From assembly GCF_013256625.1 (NCBI RefSeq), contig NZ_CP053908.1, forward strand, positions 2,046,001 to 2,110,000: DNA of 64,000 nt, written 5' to 3'. This document shows, in pieces, positions 17,788 through 26,235 of this stretch (position 1 is its first letter; every line of letters starts with the position of its first letter). The notes beneath the pieces are model-generated. The model had not been told where the DNA came from. It made no database searches and was given only the letters and a program-made list of their open reading frames with translations. The DNA comes from Hymenobacter sp. BRD128 (lineage in GTDB: Bacteria; Bacteroidota; Bacteroidia; Cytophagales; Hymenobacteraceae). Made by a program: the position numbers and the translations under genes.

Positions 17788-19079
17788 GCGCGCGCATTGC
17801 TCGCCTGCGCGATATATTACAACTGCGCTTCAGCGATTTATTCAGCGGGTTACCAGCCGCTGTGCTAGCCAGCATCTCGCCGGCTAGCCCCTGGCGGCGG
17901 CTGGCGCGCGTAGCAGGCTACGCCGGCCTGCGGCTGGTGGGCCACCTGTTTCAGCCCATTCGCAATCCCGACCAGCTTGCCGGCGCGGTGTGGCTTTACG
18001 TGGTGAGCGCCAATAATTACGAAGCGCTGAAATTTATTCAGGAGGCGCGGCCCGATGCGGTGCTGGTAGCGGGCCAGGGCAAGAACATCGGGCGCTACGG
18101 CGCGAGCGTCAACCGGCTTTCGCTGCGACGTAAAATCTTGTATTACTGGCAATACCCGAGCGCGCTGGTGGGCCTGTACCACCAGCTGGGCCAACGGGCG
18201 CTACGGTTTTTCGACCTCATTTTCTACGCCATCGGCTACTATGAGGTGTACCGGCTAGCCCTGCGTCATCACCAGCCGCGGGCCGTCATCTTCGCCAACG
18301 ACCACAACGACGATGCCCGCGCCCTGCTGCTGGCCTGCCGCGCCGAGGGCGTGCCCACGGCCTACGTGCAGCACGCCAGCGTGAGCACCAATTTCCCCCC
18401 GCTAGGCTTCGACTTGAGCTTACTCGAAGGCCAGGACGCGCTCGATAAATACCGCCAGTGCGGCCCCGTGCGCGGGCGCGTCGAGCTGGTGGGCATGCCC
18501 AAGGCCGATGCCTTTCTGGCCCAACGCAACACCGCCTCGCGGGTGCGGCGCGTGGCCGTGGCCTGCAATCTGCTCGACGAGTTGCCCGCCGTAGCGGATA
18601 CGCTAGCCTATTTGCTGCGCGAATTGCCCGACCTCGCCTTTACGCTGCGCCCCCACCCCAGCGACCGCCGCGACTTCACCGCCCTGCGCCAGGCCCTGCC
18701 CGCCTTGCAGTGGAGCAATCCGCAGCAGGAAAACGTATTCGAGTTTTTGCAAAATCACGATGCGCTGGTGGCCGCCGACACCAGCACCCACCTCGAAGCT
18801 ACCCTGCTCAACGTGGCTAGCCTCTACTACCGCTTCACGCCCACGCCTACCCTGGCCGATTATTACGGCTACGCGGCCCACGGCCTCAGCGAGTGGGCGC
18901 ACTCGCCGGCCAGGCTGGCGGCCGCGCTGCGCCGACTAGCCCAGCACAAGCCGCTCGCCCTCTACCGCCGCGCCGCTTACTACAATGCCACGCTGGGCAC
19001 CCCCGATGAGGGCCACAGCCGCGCGCTGGCCGTGCGCCGGCTGGCCGAGTGGCTGGCCGACCCGGCCGGCGGGGCGTAA
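17784..19079 (+). CDS. GT-B-like protein, candidate nonulosonate glycosyltransferase
   Basis: I do not recognise this as a named family. The 431-residue protein has no signal peptide. The middle reads AVIFANDHNDDARALLLACRAEGVPTAYVQHASVS, and the C-terminal half has FTLRPHPSDRRDF and VAADTSTHLEATLLNVASLYY. This layout is seen in GT-B proteins such as CDP-glycerol and capsule (KpsC/Lip-type) transferases. It overlaps pseI by 4 bases, so it is translated with it. Inference: it may attach the CMP-activated sugar to a surface glycan. An O-acyl or phosphotransferase role cannot be excluded. Confidence 0.65.
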   Translation: MSARIARLRDILQLRFSDLFSGLPAAVLASISPASPWRRLARVAGYAGLRLVGHLFQPIRNPDQLAGAVWLYVVSANNYEALKFIQEARPDAVLVAGQGKNIGRYGASVNRLSLRRKILYYWQYPSALVGLYHQLGQRALRFFDLIFYAIGYYEVYRLALRHHQPRAVIFANDHNDDARALLLACRAEGVPTAYVQHASVSTNFPPLGFDLSLLEGQDALDKYRQCGPVRGRVELVGMPKADAFLAQRNTASRVRRVAVACNLLDELPAVADTLAYLLRELPDLAFTLRPHPSDRRDFTALRQALPALQWSNPQQENVFEFLQNHDALVAADTSTHLEATLLNVASLYYRFTPTPTLADYYGYAAHGLSEWAHSPARLAAALRRLAQHKPLALYRRAAYYNATLGTPDEGHSRALAVRRLAEWLADPAGGA

Positions 19080-19092
19080 TTTCGCGGCTGCC

Positions 19093-20475
19093 ATGCCCGC
19101 TCCTACCCTAGCCCCTGCCGCCCCCGTTGCCGTTTCGGCTGAGGTGCGCCTGGCGTATGTGCTGCGTCACTTCCGGCTAGCCTACCCCGGCGCGCCAGCC
19201 ATAGCTATCGGCTATGCGGAAAGCCAGCCGCAGGTAGAAATAGCTGAGAAGAGCGGTAGTTTCTTCGCTGAAAATAACCCTTACCCAGCCGCGCCCAACT
19301 GGCGCGAGTGGCTTGGCCGGCAGGTGCCGTTTTTCTTTGATAATGCGCTCGAAAAACCGCTGCTGATTTTTGATGAAAAACGGGTAATTATTTCGGCTGA
19401 TATTATTTCCGCAGCATTTTATTTATTGAGCGGCTGGCAGGAATATTTTTCTATTGAACGTGACCGACACGGGCGTTTTCCCTACGCGGCGAGCGTGCAG
19501 CAAAAATGTAATTTTGTGACGCTACCGGTCGTTAATTATTATTTCGATGTACTGAAAACAGCCGTGGAGCACGTGGCCAGAATACCACTAAAACTACGCT
19601 GCTGGGGTAACCAGCAAGCCGAATTTGTGGCATTTATCTCGCATGATATTGATAATTTGCGTAGCGCCTGGAAAGCGCCGGCCAGAGCGGCATTGCAGCA
19701 GCGAAAATTTGGTCTGTTCGGAAAATTATTGTGGCGGCATCTGAATAATACAGACGCCTGGGACAATCTGGAAGCCGTAGCGGCACAAGTGGCGCAATAC
19801 AGAGCAAAATCTACATTTTTTATATTGCCTACTACTAAGAAAGCAGCTAATGACACACCTAACGCCGACTATAAACTAACATTTGATTTGTGGCAGCGGC
19901 TACAGCAACTTAAGCAGCAGGGCTACGAACTAGCGCAGCACGGTAGCCTGGGAACAGCCATTGATACAAACCTTCTGGATACAGAATGGCTGGAGAAACT
20001 ACAAGCCGAAGCTCAAGGGCTGCGCTTTCATTATTTAAGTTGGGAGCCGCGTCAAACGCCAAGTATAATTGACTGGGTAGGTATCCGGTACGATACTACA
20101 CTGTGTTTTGCCGAACATTACGGTTTTCGTCACAGTTACTGCTTACCATTTTATCCATTTAATTTTAATAATGGTCTGGCAGCAGAGTTCCTTGAAATCC
20201 CGCTCAATATAATGGACACTACGCTGCATCATCCTAATTACTTGCAGCTAGCCCCAGCCGAAATTCTACCCGCGCTCGAACCGGTTTTCGCCGAAATAAA
20301 ACGCTTTGGTGGTGTAGCTTCCGTGCTGTGGCACAACGAGAATTTTGACCCAGCCAACACGCAAAATGGCCCGCGAGAATTTCACGAAATAATGCGCCAT
20401 TTGCAGCAGCAAGGCGCGGCCTTTCGCACCGGTCGCGAAATATGGGAGGAATTTACGGCCGAGTCCAATTTATAA
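19093..20475 (+). CDS. Polysaccharide deacetylase-like protein (DUF7033 type)
   Basis: About 460 residues. It has FISHDIDNLRSAW (the metal-binding HD of polysaccharide deacetylases), YELAQHGSLG and the C-terminal VLWHNENFDPA typical of the DUF7033-linked deacetylase group. ATG 19093 (MPAPTLAPAAPV) is preferred. The frame is open back to 18985, but that part is a shadow of the preceding gene. After roughly the first 80 codons the DNA turns clearly AT-richer than its neighbours (many AAT/TTT/ATA codons), which suggests recent transfer or a mosaic. The role is probably in surface glycan modification; the substrate is unknown. Confidence 0.8.
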   Translation: MPAPTLAPAAPVAVSAEVRLAYVLRHFRLAYPGAPAIAIGYAESQPQVEIAEKSGSFFAENNPYPAAPNWREWLGRQVPFFFDNALEKPLLIFDEKRVIISADIISAAFYLLSGWQEYFSIERDRHGRFPYAASVQQKCNFVTLPVVNYYFDVLKTAVEHVARIPLKLRCWGNQQAEFVAFISHDIDNLRSAWKAPARAALQQRKFGLFGKLLWRHLNNTDAWDNLEAVAAQVAQYRAKSTFFILPTTKKAANDTPNADYKLTFDLWQRLQQLKQQGYELAQHGSLGTAIDTNLLDTEWLEKLQAEAQGLRFHYLSWEPRQTPSIIDWVGIRYDTTLCFAEHYGFRHSYCLPFYPFNFNNGLAAEFLEIPLNIMDTTLHHPNYLQLAPAEILPALEPVFAEIKRFGGVASVLWHNENFDPANTQNGPREFHEIMRHLQQQGAAFRTGREIWEEFTAESNL

Positions 20476-20494
20476 TTAACTATTCATAATTCAT

Positions 20495-21967
20495 TTGGGT
20501 ATCGTTCAGCGGCAGGGGCTGCGCAACACGTTTATTTCCTACGTCGGGCTGGGCATTGGCTTTGTCAATACCACGCTGGTGCTGCCGCGGCTACTGGCGC
20601 CAGCGCAGCTCGGCCTCACGTCGGTGCTGGTGTCGCTGGCTACAATGGGCGCGCTGGTGTCGGCACTCGGTTTTACTAATACTACGCTGCGGTATTTTCC
20701 CTATTTCCGCAACCGGGAGAATGGGCATTCGGGTTTTTTGCCGCTGCTGCTGGGGCTACCATTAGCCCTGTTTGGCGTGGTGGCGCTGGTGCTGTGGCTG
20801 GGCCGGCCGCTGGTGCTGCGCTGGTATGCGCACGATGCGGCGTTGCTAGGGCCGCACTACGGCGTGATGTTGGGGCTGGCGCTATGCATTCTGCTTTATA
20901 ATCTGCTCGAAGCCTATACCAAGTCACTGTTTCACACGTCGTTCTCGTCATTTCTCACCGACGTGCTGCAACGCCTGCTCATCGTAGGGGCGGCGGTGCT
21001 TTATGGGTCGGGCTATTTATCATTCGATGGCTTTGTGCTGGCCTACATGGGCAGCTACGCGGCCATCGCAGCGCTGCTGCTAGGGTACCTTGCGGTCATT
21101 GGTGAGCTGCATTTGCGGCCCACGCGGGCGGTGCTGCGGGTGCGGCCGGTGGGCGAATTGCTGCGCTTCGGCAGCTTTGCGCTGCTGGGCAATATCTCGG
21201 GCACGCTGCTGGTCACCATCGACTCGCTGATGCTGGGCTCGCACAGCTTTGCCGATGCGGGTATTTATACCATTGCCCTTAACATCAGCACGGCGCTGGC
21301 GGTGCCGTTTCGGGCCTTGCTCAAAACGGCTTACCCGCTCATTGCCGAGTATTGGAAAGAAGGGGCTAGCGAGAAGCTGCTCGACTTTTACCGCCGCACT
21401 ACCCGCCTCAACACGGCGCTGGGCGCCTACCTGGCGCTGGGCATCGGGCTCAATCTGCCGTTCATTTACTCTCTCATTCACCGGCCCGAGTACGCAGCCG
21501 GCACCGTGGCGGTGCTGCTGCTGCTGGCCGGCCGCCTCACCGACGGCATCACGGGTATCAATGGCATTATTGTGGTCACCTCGCCGCGCTACCGCTACGA
21601 TTTGCTGTTCAACCTAGCCTTGTCGGTACTCATCATCGGGCTCAATGCGCTGCTTATTCCGCGCCTGGGCTTGCTGGGGGCCGCTATTTCCAACGCGGCG
21701 GCGCTGGCGGGCATCAACCTGGCGCGCACTTGGTTTGTGTGGCGCAGCTTCGGCTGGCAACCCTTCGACCGGCGCATTTTCTATATCCTGGGGCTAGCGG
21801 GCGGGGCAGCGCTGGTAGCCTGGCTGCTGCCCACGCTGCCCAATAGCTGGCTGACGCTGCTGCTGCGCGGCGGCGTGCTCACGGTACTCTACGGGGCCGG
21901 GCTGCTGCTGAGCGGCTGGGTGCCGGAGGTGTCGGCGCTGGCCCGGCGGCTGGGTATCGGGCGCTAG
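20495..21967 (+). CDS. Wzx-type polysaccharide flippase (MATE/MOP superfamily)
   Basis: A 490-residue integral membrane protein with about 14 hydrophobic segments. The start region RNTFISYVGLGIGFVNTTLVLPRLL and the middle GSFALLGNISGTLLVTIDSLMLG are typical of O-antigen/exopolysaccharide flippases. It probably exports the lipid-linked glycan built by the upstream genes. The frame opens with TTG 20495, 19 bases after the deacetylase gene. A hairpin terminator follows, closing the locus. Confidence 0.9.
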   Translation: MGIVQRQGLRNTFISYVGLGIGFVNTTLVLPRLLAPAQLGLTSVLVSLATMGALVSALGFTNTTLRYFPYFRNRENGHSGFLPLLLGLPLALFGVVALVLWLGRPLVLRWYAHDAALLGPHYGVMLGLALCILLYNLLEAYTKSLFHTSFSSFLTDVLQRLLIVGAAVLYGSGYLSFDGFVLAYMGSYAAIAALLLGYLAVIGELHLRPTRAVLRVRPVGELLRFGSFALLGNISGTLLVTIDSLMLGSHSFADAGIYTIALNISTALAVPFRALLKTAYPLIAEYWKEGASEKLLDFYRRTTRLNTALGAYLALGIGLNLPFIYSLIHRPEYAAGTVAVLLLLAGRLTDGITGINGIIVVTSPRYRYDLLFNLALSVLIIGLNALLIPRLGLLGAAISNAAALAGINLARTWFVWRSFGWQPFDRRIFYILGLAGGAALVAWLLPTLPNSWLTLLLRGGVLTVLYGAGLLLSGWVPEVSALARRLGIGR

Positions 21968-21977
21968 CTAGCGCCGC

Positions 21978-22033
21978 TGCTCCGGTAGCCGGGGCCTAAA
22001 CAGGCGCAGGCTACCGGGGTAACAGCATTTTTA
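21978..22033 (+). terminator. Terminator at the end of the pse/flippase locus
   Basis: The stem CCGGTAGCC (21982-21990) pairs with GGCTACCGG (22009-22017), followed by a short T-run. It is located 10 bases after the flippase stop. Confidence 0.7.
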
Positions 22034-22061
22034 CAAACTTATTACTCAATGCCTTACGCGG

Positions 22062-22595
22062 CTAGTTGCGCGGGCCGGCCGTGGCGCCCAGCTCGTGCAA
22101 TTTCGCCTGGAGCTGCCGCACTTCGCGCTCCAACTCCAGGTTGCGGAAGGTCACTTTCACCTCCAGGTCCTAGTACGAGCGCGTGAGCTGCTCCTGTAGC
22201 TGGCGCATGGCCGTCACGTCGGTGATGGTGCCAATGAAGCGGTAAACCCGCGTGCCACCTTCGTCAAAAAACGCCCGGCCCGTGGCCCGGGCCCACAGCA
22301 CGGGCTGGCCCGGCAGCTGCCAGCGGGTGCGGTACTCAATGTCGTAGCTGCCCGAGCCGGTGGGGTCAAAGGCATGCTCGACGGCGGCTATGGTGGCCGC
22401 CCGGTCATCGGGATGCACCAGCGCTACAAAGTCGGCGTAGGTAACCGATTGCTCGACCGGCACGCCGAATAGTTCTTTGCAACGGGGCGACCAGGTCAGC
22501 GTATCCGCGAGCAGGTCGTAGTCCCAGGTACCAACGCCGGCCGCGTCAACGGCTGTTTGCAGGCGCTCAAAGGCAGTGAAATCGGGAGTTATCAC
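22062..22595 (-). pseudogene. PAS-domain protein interrupted by an in-frame TAG
   Basis: The first 141 codons encode a PAS fold (GVGTWDYDLLADTLTWSPRC; TYADFVALVHPDDRAA; FIGTITDVTAMRQLQEQLTR). A TAG at 22170-22172 follows TRSY, but the same frame continues for 35 more codons reading DLEVKVTFRNLELEREVRQL...GPRN before a true stop at 22062. This tail is a coiled-coil commonly found after RSYEDLE in PAS proteins of this group, so GAG to TAG is the likely change. The full product would be 177 residues. No kinase domain is present even in the restored form. Confidence 0.8.
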
Positions 22596-22613
22596 GTACT
22601 GTAAAACAGCTGA

Positions 22614-22973
22614 TTAAGGATGAACCAAAAACAATTCCAGGCCCGACTGGAAGTACAGGACCAGCGTGCGGTATGCGCCGTCGGCCGAGCGGCGCAGGCG
22701 CGTTATCAGGGCGCTTACGCTTTCAGTGGCTAGCTGCAGCTGCAAGTAGGGGCGGCTCAGCAGGCTGTCGCGCTCTACCGACCACTGCCCGGTGGCCGGA
22801 GCCGTGGGCGTATCGAGCCGCAGGTAGCCTTCTTCTAAGTGCAAAAAGGTGGCCTGGGCCAGGGGGTCATCCGGGTCGGCCTGGCTCAGCACCCGGTCTA
22901 CCACCCGCCAGCTGCCGTGCAAGTACGGGTCGGGTACTTGTTGCAGGTTAACATCGAGCAAAAGCTGATTCAT
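22614..22973 (-). CDS. Conserved-looking hypothetical protein
   Basis: Unrecognised 119-residue soluble protein (MNQLLLDVNLQQVPDPYLHG). It has no signal peptide or membrane segment, and is rich in Leu and acidic residues. A -7 box lies 66 bases upstream. The PAS gene follows 18 bases downstream on the same strand, so the two probably share a transcript and the protein may work with the sensor. Confidence 0.65.
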   Translation of the reverse strand: MNQLLLDVNLQQVPDPYLHGSWRVVDRVLSQADPDDPLAQATFLHLEEGYLRLDTPTAPATGQWSVERDSLLSRPYLQLQLATESVSALITRLRRSADGAYRTLVLYFQSGLELFLVHP

Positions 22974-23038
22974 AAAATAATGCCGCTCGTAGCCGCTGCA
23001 CCAATGAGATTACGGATAAAAAATAAGGGTCCGTTGCA

Positions 23039-23046
23039 CAAATTTA
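23039..23046 (-). promoter_or_regulatory. -7 box for the 22973/22595 gene pair
   Basis: TAAATTTG on the minus strand fits TAnnTTTG and sits 66 bases before the ATG at 22973. Confidence 0.5.
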
Positions 23047-23122
23047 CGGCGCCGCCCGCTTTGTTCTTTCCCGGCTGCCCTTGGCCATGACCGGCGCGGG
23101 CGGGCCCCGACAAGTGCCGCCC

Positions 23123-24661
23123 TTAGCGGCGGGCTGCTGCCTGCTGGCGCAATTTGCTGTGCTGCTTGCCGTAGCCGAAGTAAATGGCTAGCCCGATGGC
23201 CAGCCACACGGCCAGCCGCAACCAGGTTTCCCAGGGCAGGCTCACCATCATTAGTACGCAGGTGGCGATGCCCAGGATGGGCACCAGCGGCACCCACGGC
23301 GTGCGGAAGCTGCGCGGGGCGTCGGGGTTGGTGCGGCGCATGATGAGCACGCCCAGGCACACCATCACGAAGGCCAGCAGCGTGCCGATGCTCGTCATTT
23401 CGCCCACCACCGAGATAGGCACGAAGCCCGCGAACAGCGCGATAAATGCCCCCAGCAGTAGGTTGGACTGCACCGGCGTGCGGAACGTGGGGTGCACTTT
23501 GGCAAAAACCGGCGGCAGCAAGCCGTCCTTCGCCATCGAGAAAAACACCCGCGACTGCCCGAGCAAATCGACCAGAATAACCGAGGTGTAGCCAATGAGA
23601 ATGGCCCCGATAATAGCCCCGCTGAGCCAGGCGTAGGGCGTTTTTTCGATGGCGATGGCCACCGGTGCGGCGCTGTCCTTAAACTCTTTGTAGTTGGCCA
23701 GCCCGGTCATGACGTAGCCGAAGAGCACAAATAAAATGGTGCACACCACCAGCGAGCCGATGATGCCGATGGGCATGTTGCGCTGCGGATTCTTGGTTTC
23801 CTGCGCCATGGTGGCCACGATGTCGAAGCCGATGAATACGAAGAACACCACGCCCGCCCCGCGCAACACGCCGCTCAGGCCAAACTCGCCAAACTTGCCG
23901 GTATTTTCGGGAATGTAGGGGTGATAATTGGCCGGGTTGATGTACTTCCAGCCTAGCACGATAAATATCAGCACCACTGACACTTTCAGGGCCACTACCA
24001 AGGCATTGAACCACGCCGAGCCCGACGTGCCCCGAATAATAACGGCCGTGATAACCAGCACAATGAGCATGGCCGGCAGGTTGACCAGCCCGTGCACCAC
24101 CGAGCCATCGGCAAGTTTGGCCGGGGCATCGAAGGGCGAAAGCACGAGCTGCGCGGGCAAGTGCAGGCCGTATTTACTCAGAAACTTGAGCAGGTATTGC
24201 GACCAGCTGATGGCCACCGTGGCGGCGCCCACCGAGTATTCGAGCACGAGGTCCCAGCCGATAATCCAGGCAAATAATTCGCCCATCGTGGCGTAAGCGT
24301 AGGTGTAGGCCGAGCCGGCCACCGGCACCAGGGCCGCAAACTCGGCGTAGCACAACGCCGAAAAGGCACAGCCTACGGCCGCCACCACGAAGGAGAGCGT
24401 CACGGCCGGCCCCGCATTATTGGCCGCCGCAATGCCAGTGAGCGAAAACAAGCCCGCCCCAATGATAACCCCAATACCTAGCGCAATGAGGCTCACGCCG
24501 TTGAGGCTGCGCTTGAGGGTACCCGCGCCCGTCTCGGCCGCTTCCTGCCGCAGCAGGTCCAGTGATTTTGTCAGCATAAAATGATGTAGCCCGGCCTCCA
24601 CAGCCGCACCCAAACGACTTGCCCAGCCCGTGCGCACCCGCGCCCGGCTAGCCTCAGTCAA
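23123..24661 (-). CDS. APC-family amino acid permease, probable methionine/SAM-regulated importer
   Basis: A 12-14 helix cationic-amino-acid-transporter/YfnA type permease of 512 residues. The signature SLIALGIGVIIGAGLFSLTGIAA is in helix 1, and FFVFIGFDIVATMAQETKNPQRNMP is the conserved helix 6 to loop segment. The first 28 residues from ATG 24661 are extra; ATG 24577 (MLTKSLDLLRQEAAETG) would give the common family start. The leader carries a SAM-I riboswitch (24812-24930). This makes methionine or a related sulfur amino acid the best substrate guess. The family call is firm and the substrate is inferred. Confidence 0.92.
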   Translation of the reverse strand: MTEASRARVRTGWASRLGAAVEAGLHHFMLTKSLDLLRQEAAETGAGTLKRSLNGVSLIALGIGVIIGAGLFSLTGIAAANNAGPAVTLSFVVAAVGCAFSALCYAEFAALVPVAGSAYTYAYATMGELFAWIIGWDLVLEYSVGAATVAISWSQYLLKFLSKYGLHLPAQLVLSPFDAPAKLADGSVVHGLVNLPAMLIVLVITAVIIRGTSGSAWFNALVVALKVSVVLIFIVLGWKYINPANYHPYIPENTGKFGEFGLSGVLRGAGVVFFVFIGFDIVATMAQETKNPQRNMPIGIIGSLVVCTILFVLFGYVMTGLANYKEFKDSAAPVAIAIEKTPYAWLSGAIIGAILIGYTSVILVDLLGQSRVFFSMAKDGLLPPVFAKVHPTFRTPVQSNLLLGAFIALFAGFVPISVVGEMTSIGTLLAFVMVCLGVLIMRRTNPDAPRSFRTPWVPLVPILGIATCVLMMVSLPWETWLRLAVWLAIGLAIYFGYGKQHSKLRQQAAARR

Positions 24662-24811
24662 CTCCCTAAAAAATGAAAAACGATGGGACAGTCGCCGGTC
24701 GGCGACGCCCGCTACTCCTTACCAACAACAGCCAGCCGCGCAACGGCTAGCCCGCGCTAGCGCGCCGGAAATGGAGGAAGCAGAACTAATAAAAACAGCA
24801 GAAAGCACCAC

Positions 24812-24930
24812 GGGCTTTTATAGGACCGCCATAGTTTAGCGGCCGGTCGGTTGGCACCGTTCCGCCAAGGGGCGGGGGTTGCCGGCGCGTCGCAGAGCCT
24901 ATCTCTCAGCGCCTCTTTATAAAAACAAGC
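24812..24930 (-). ncRNA. SAM-I (S-box) riboswitch
   Basis: Read on the minus strand, the RNA shows all S-box parts. AUAAAGAGG is the 5' side after P1. GCGCUGAGAG...CUCUGCGACGCGC is P2 with a kink-turn. CCGGCAACC has the pseudoknot CC that can pair with the GG of the P2 loop AUAGG. P3 is CCGCC-CCUU-GGCGG, and GGUGCCAACC is the conserved J3/4 element. P4 follows, and UAUAAAAG closes P1 against UUUUUAUA. It lies in the ~290-base leader of the permease gene, about 150 bases before its ATG. It should switch the gene off when S-adenosylmethionine is abundant. A GUCGCC-GACC-GGCGAC hairpin followed by T-rich sequence near 24670-24707 may be the expression platform. Confidence 0.9.
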
Positions 24931-24956
24931 GGGCCCAAAAGACTGCTCGACTAGGG

Positions 24957-24964
24957 CAAAGATA
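24957..24964 (-). promoter_or_regulatory. -7 box upstream of the SAM riboswitch
   Basis: TATCTTTG on the minus strand fits TAnnTTTG exactly and lies 27 bases before the first P1 bases of the riboswitch, so the transcript would include the entire aptamer. The rest of 24965-25099 is AT-rich and shows no gene; it may carry the promoter of the divergent gene at 25100. Confidence 0.65.
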
Positions 24965-25099
24965 CGGCCGGATGGGCGCGCACATAAGGCTAAATTTGTC
25001 GGCTTGGCTTACTGCCACTTTGACAAATAATTAGCTAACACGTATTATTTACTGAATATCAGTTACTTATTACGTATTTTTCAACAACCTTCCCCATCT

Positions 25100-26227
25100 A
25101 TGCGGAGCTTATTCCTGACAGCTGTTTTGCTGCTCAGCTTGCATTTTTTAAGCTTTTGCCAAGCCTACCAGCAGTTTACACTGAATGCAGGCGTGCAGGC
25201 CAGCGACTCGGCCAGCCGCGCTGCCCTAGCCACTTGGGATGCTTATTTGGGCGCCAAGGCAACAGACAAGGCTAGCTAGTGGGCCGCCGACGAGCGCACG
25301 CGCTACGCGGGTGGCGACTTGTTGCTACACGAGGGCTTTGTCCGGCCTAACATCTACGCCTTCACGACTCGCAAGGTCGTGCTAAGTCTATCCCGGCAGG
25401 GCGACGACCTTTACTTGTGCCGCACGCAGTTTTATTGGGAAATCGGCGCTGAGCCAGCACGGCAGCTACAGGTACTGGCTATAGTGAGCGTATATCTGCA
25501 ACGGCAGCACGGCCACTGGTCATTACGCAACTACTTAACCTACAGCACCCAGCGCTGGCCTACGCACCAAGTAGGGCTGCTTACCTATCGGGTACCGCCG
25601 GGCTATCGTTTCCAACGGCGAAAAGCGCGGCAGGCAGCCAGCTTTCTGGCCGGTATATTCCGGGATTTTGGCTTTGCACCCGTGCCGGTCACGTATTACG
25701 TAGCGCCTGACTGTGATGCCATACAACACCTGAGAGGGTTTGAATACGTGCTAGGGTCAGGACTAGGGGGCAACCCGGTGTGCGGCTTTTACGACGAGGT
25801 CAACCACCTGGTGTATGCCGGGGGCCAAGGTGAAGCCTATCTACACGAACTGGCACACGTCATTAATCCATACTTTCCGCAGGCGCATCCGCTACTGCTC
25901 ACGGGCTTTGCCGGTTTGAAAGGCGGTCATTACGGCCACAACCTACGCTACCACAAAGTTCGAGTCCAAGCATATCTCGCCAGCCACTCGGTAGACCTCA
26001 CCGACCCGCTGAATTTTACTTTGCTCGACGCCGAAACCAATCCGCAATACGTGATAGGCGGTATTTTCTGCGAATTAGCTTTGCAGCAAGGTGGGCTACC
26101 CAAGCTGAAAGCCCTGCTAGGATACGGCACGAGCGACGCTGATTTTTACCGTGCGCTCGAGCACGAACTGCACCTGCGCCGGTCCGACCTACCAGCCGTT
26201 ATTAAACAGCAATTGCTTGCGCCTTGA
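25100..26227 (+). pseudogene. Secreted HExxH metallopeptidase-like protein interrupted by an in-frame TAG
   Basis: ATG 25100 starts a signal peptide (MRSLFLTAVLLLSLHFLSF...Q), and the frame runs for 59 codons to TAG at 25277-25279. The same frame then continues without another stop to 26227 (WAADERTRYAGGDLLLHEGF...), giving 375 codons in all. The distal part holds YLHELAHVINPY, an HExxH zinc motif, followed by GGIFCELALQQGG, whose Glu could be a third ligand. So it looks like an exported zinc peptidase of a family I cannot name. As it stands only a 59-residue secreted peptide would be made, unless a downstream TTG/GTG start is used. Confidence 0.72.
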
Positions 26228-26235
26228 ACAGGCGT

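Noticed and set aside
24812..24930. TPP riboswitch reading, because of the CUGAGAG word
   Set aside because: The CCGGCAACC and GGUGCCAA elements and the P2 kink-turn fit SAM-I; the TPP landmark ACCUGAUC is absent.
22170..25279. TAG read as an amino acid (pyrrolysine-type recoding or suppressor)
   Set aside because: TAG is used as a normal stop by genes here (for example pseB at 9050-9052, the cytidylyltransferase at 12722-12724 and pseG at 16138-16140), and no pyl genes are seen. Lesion or error is simpler.
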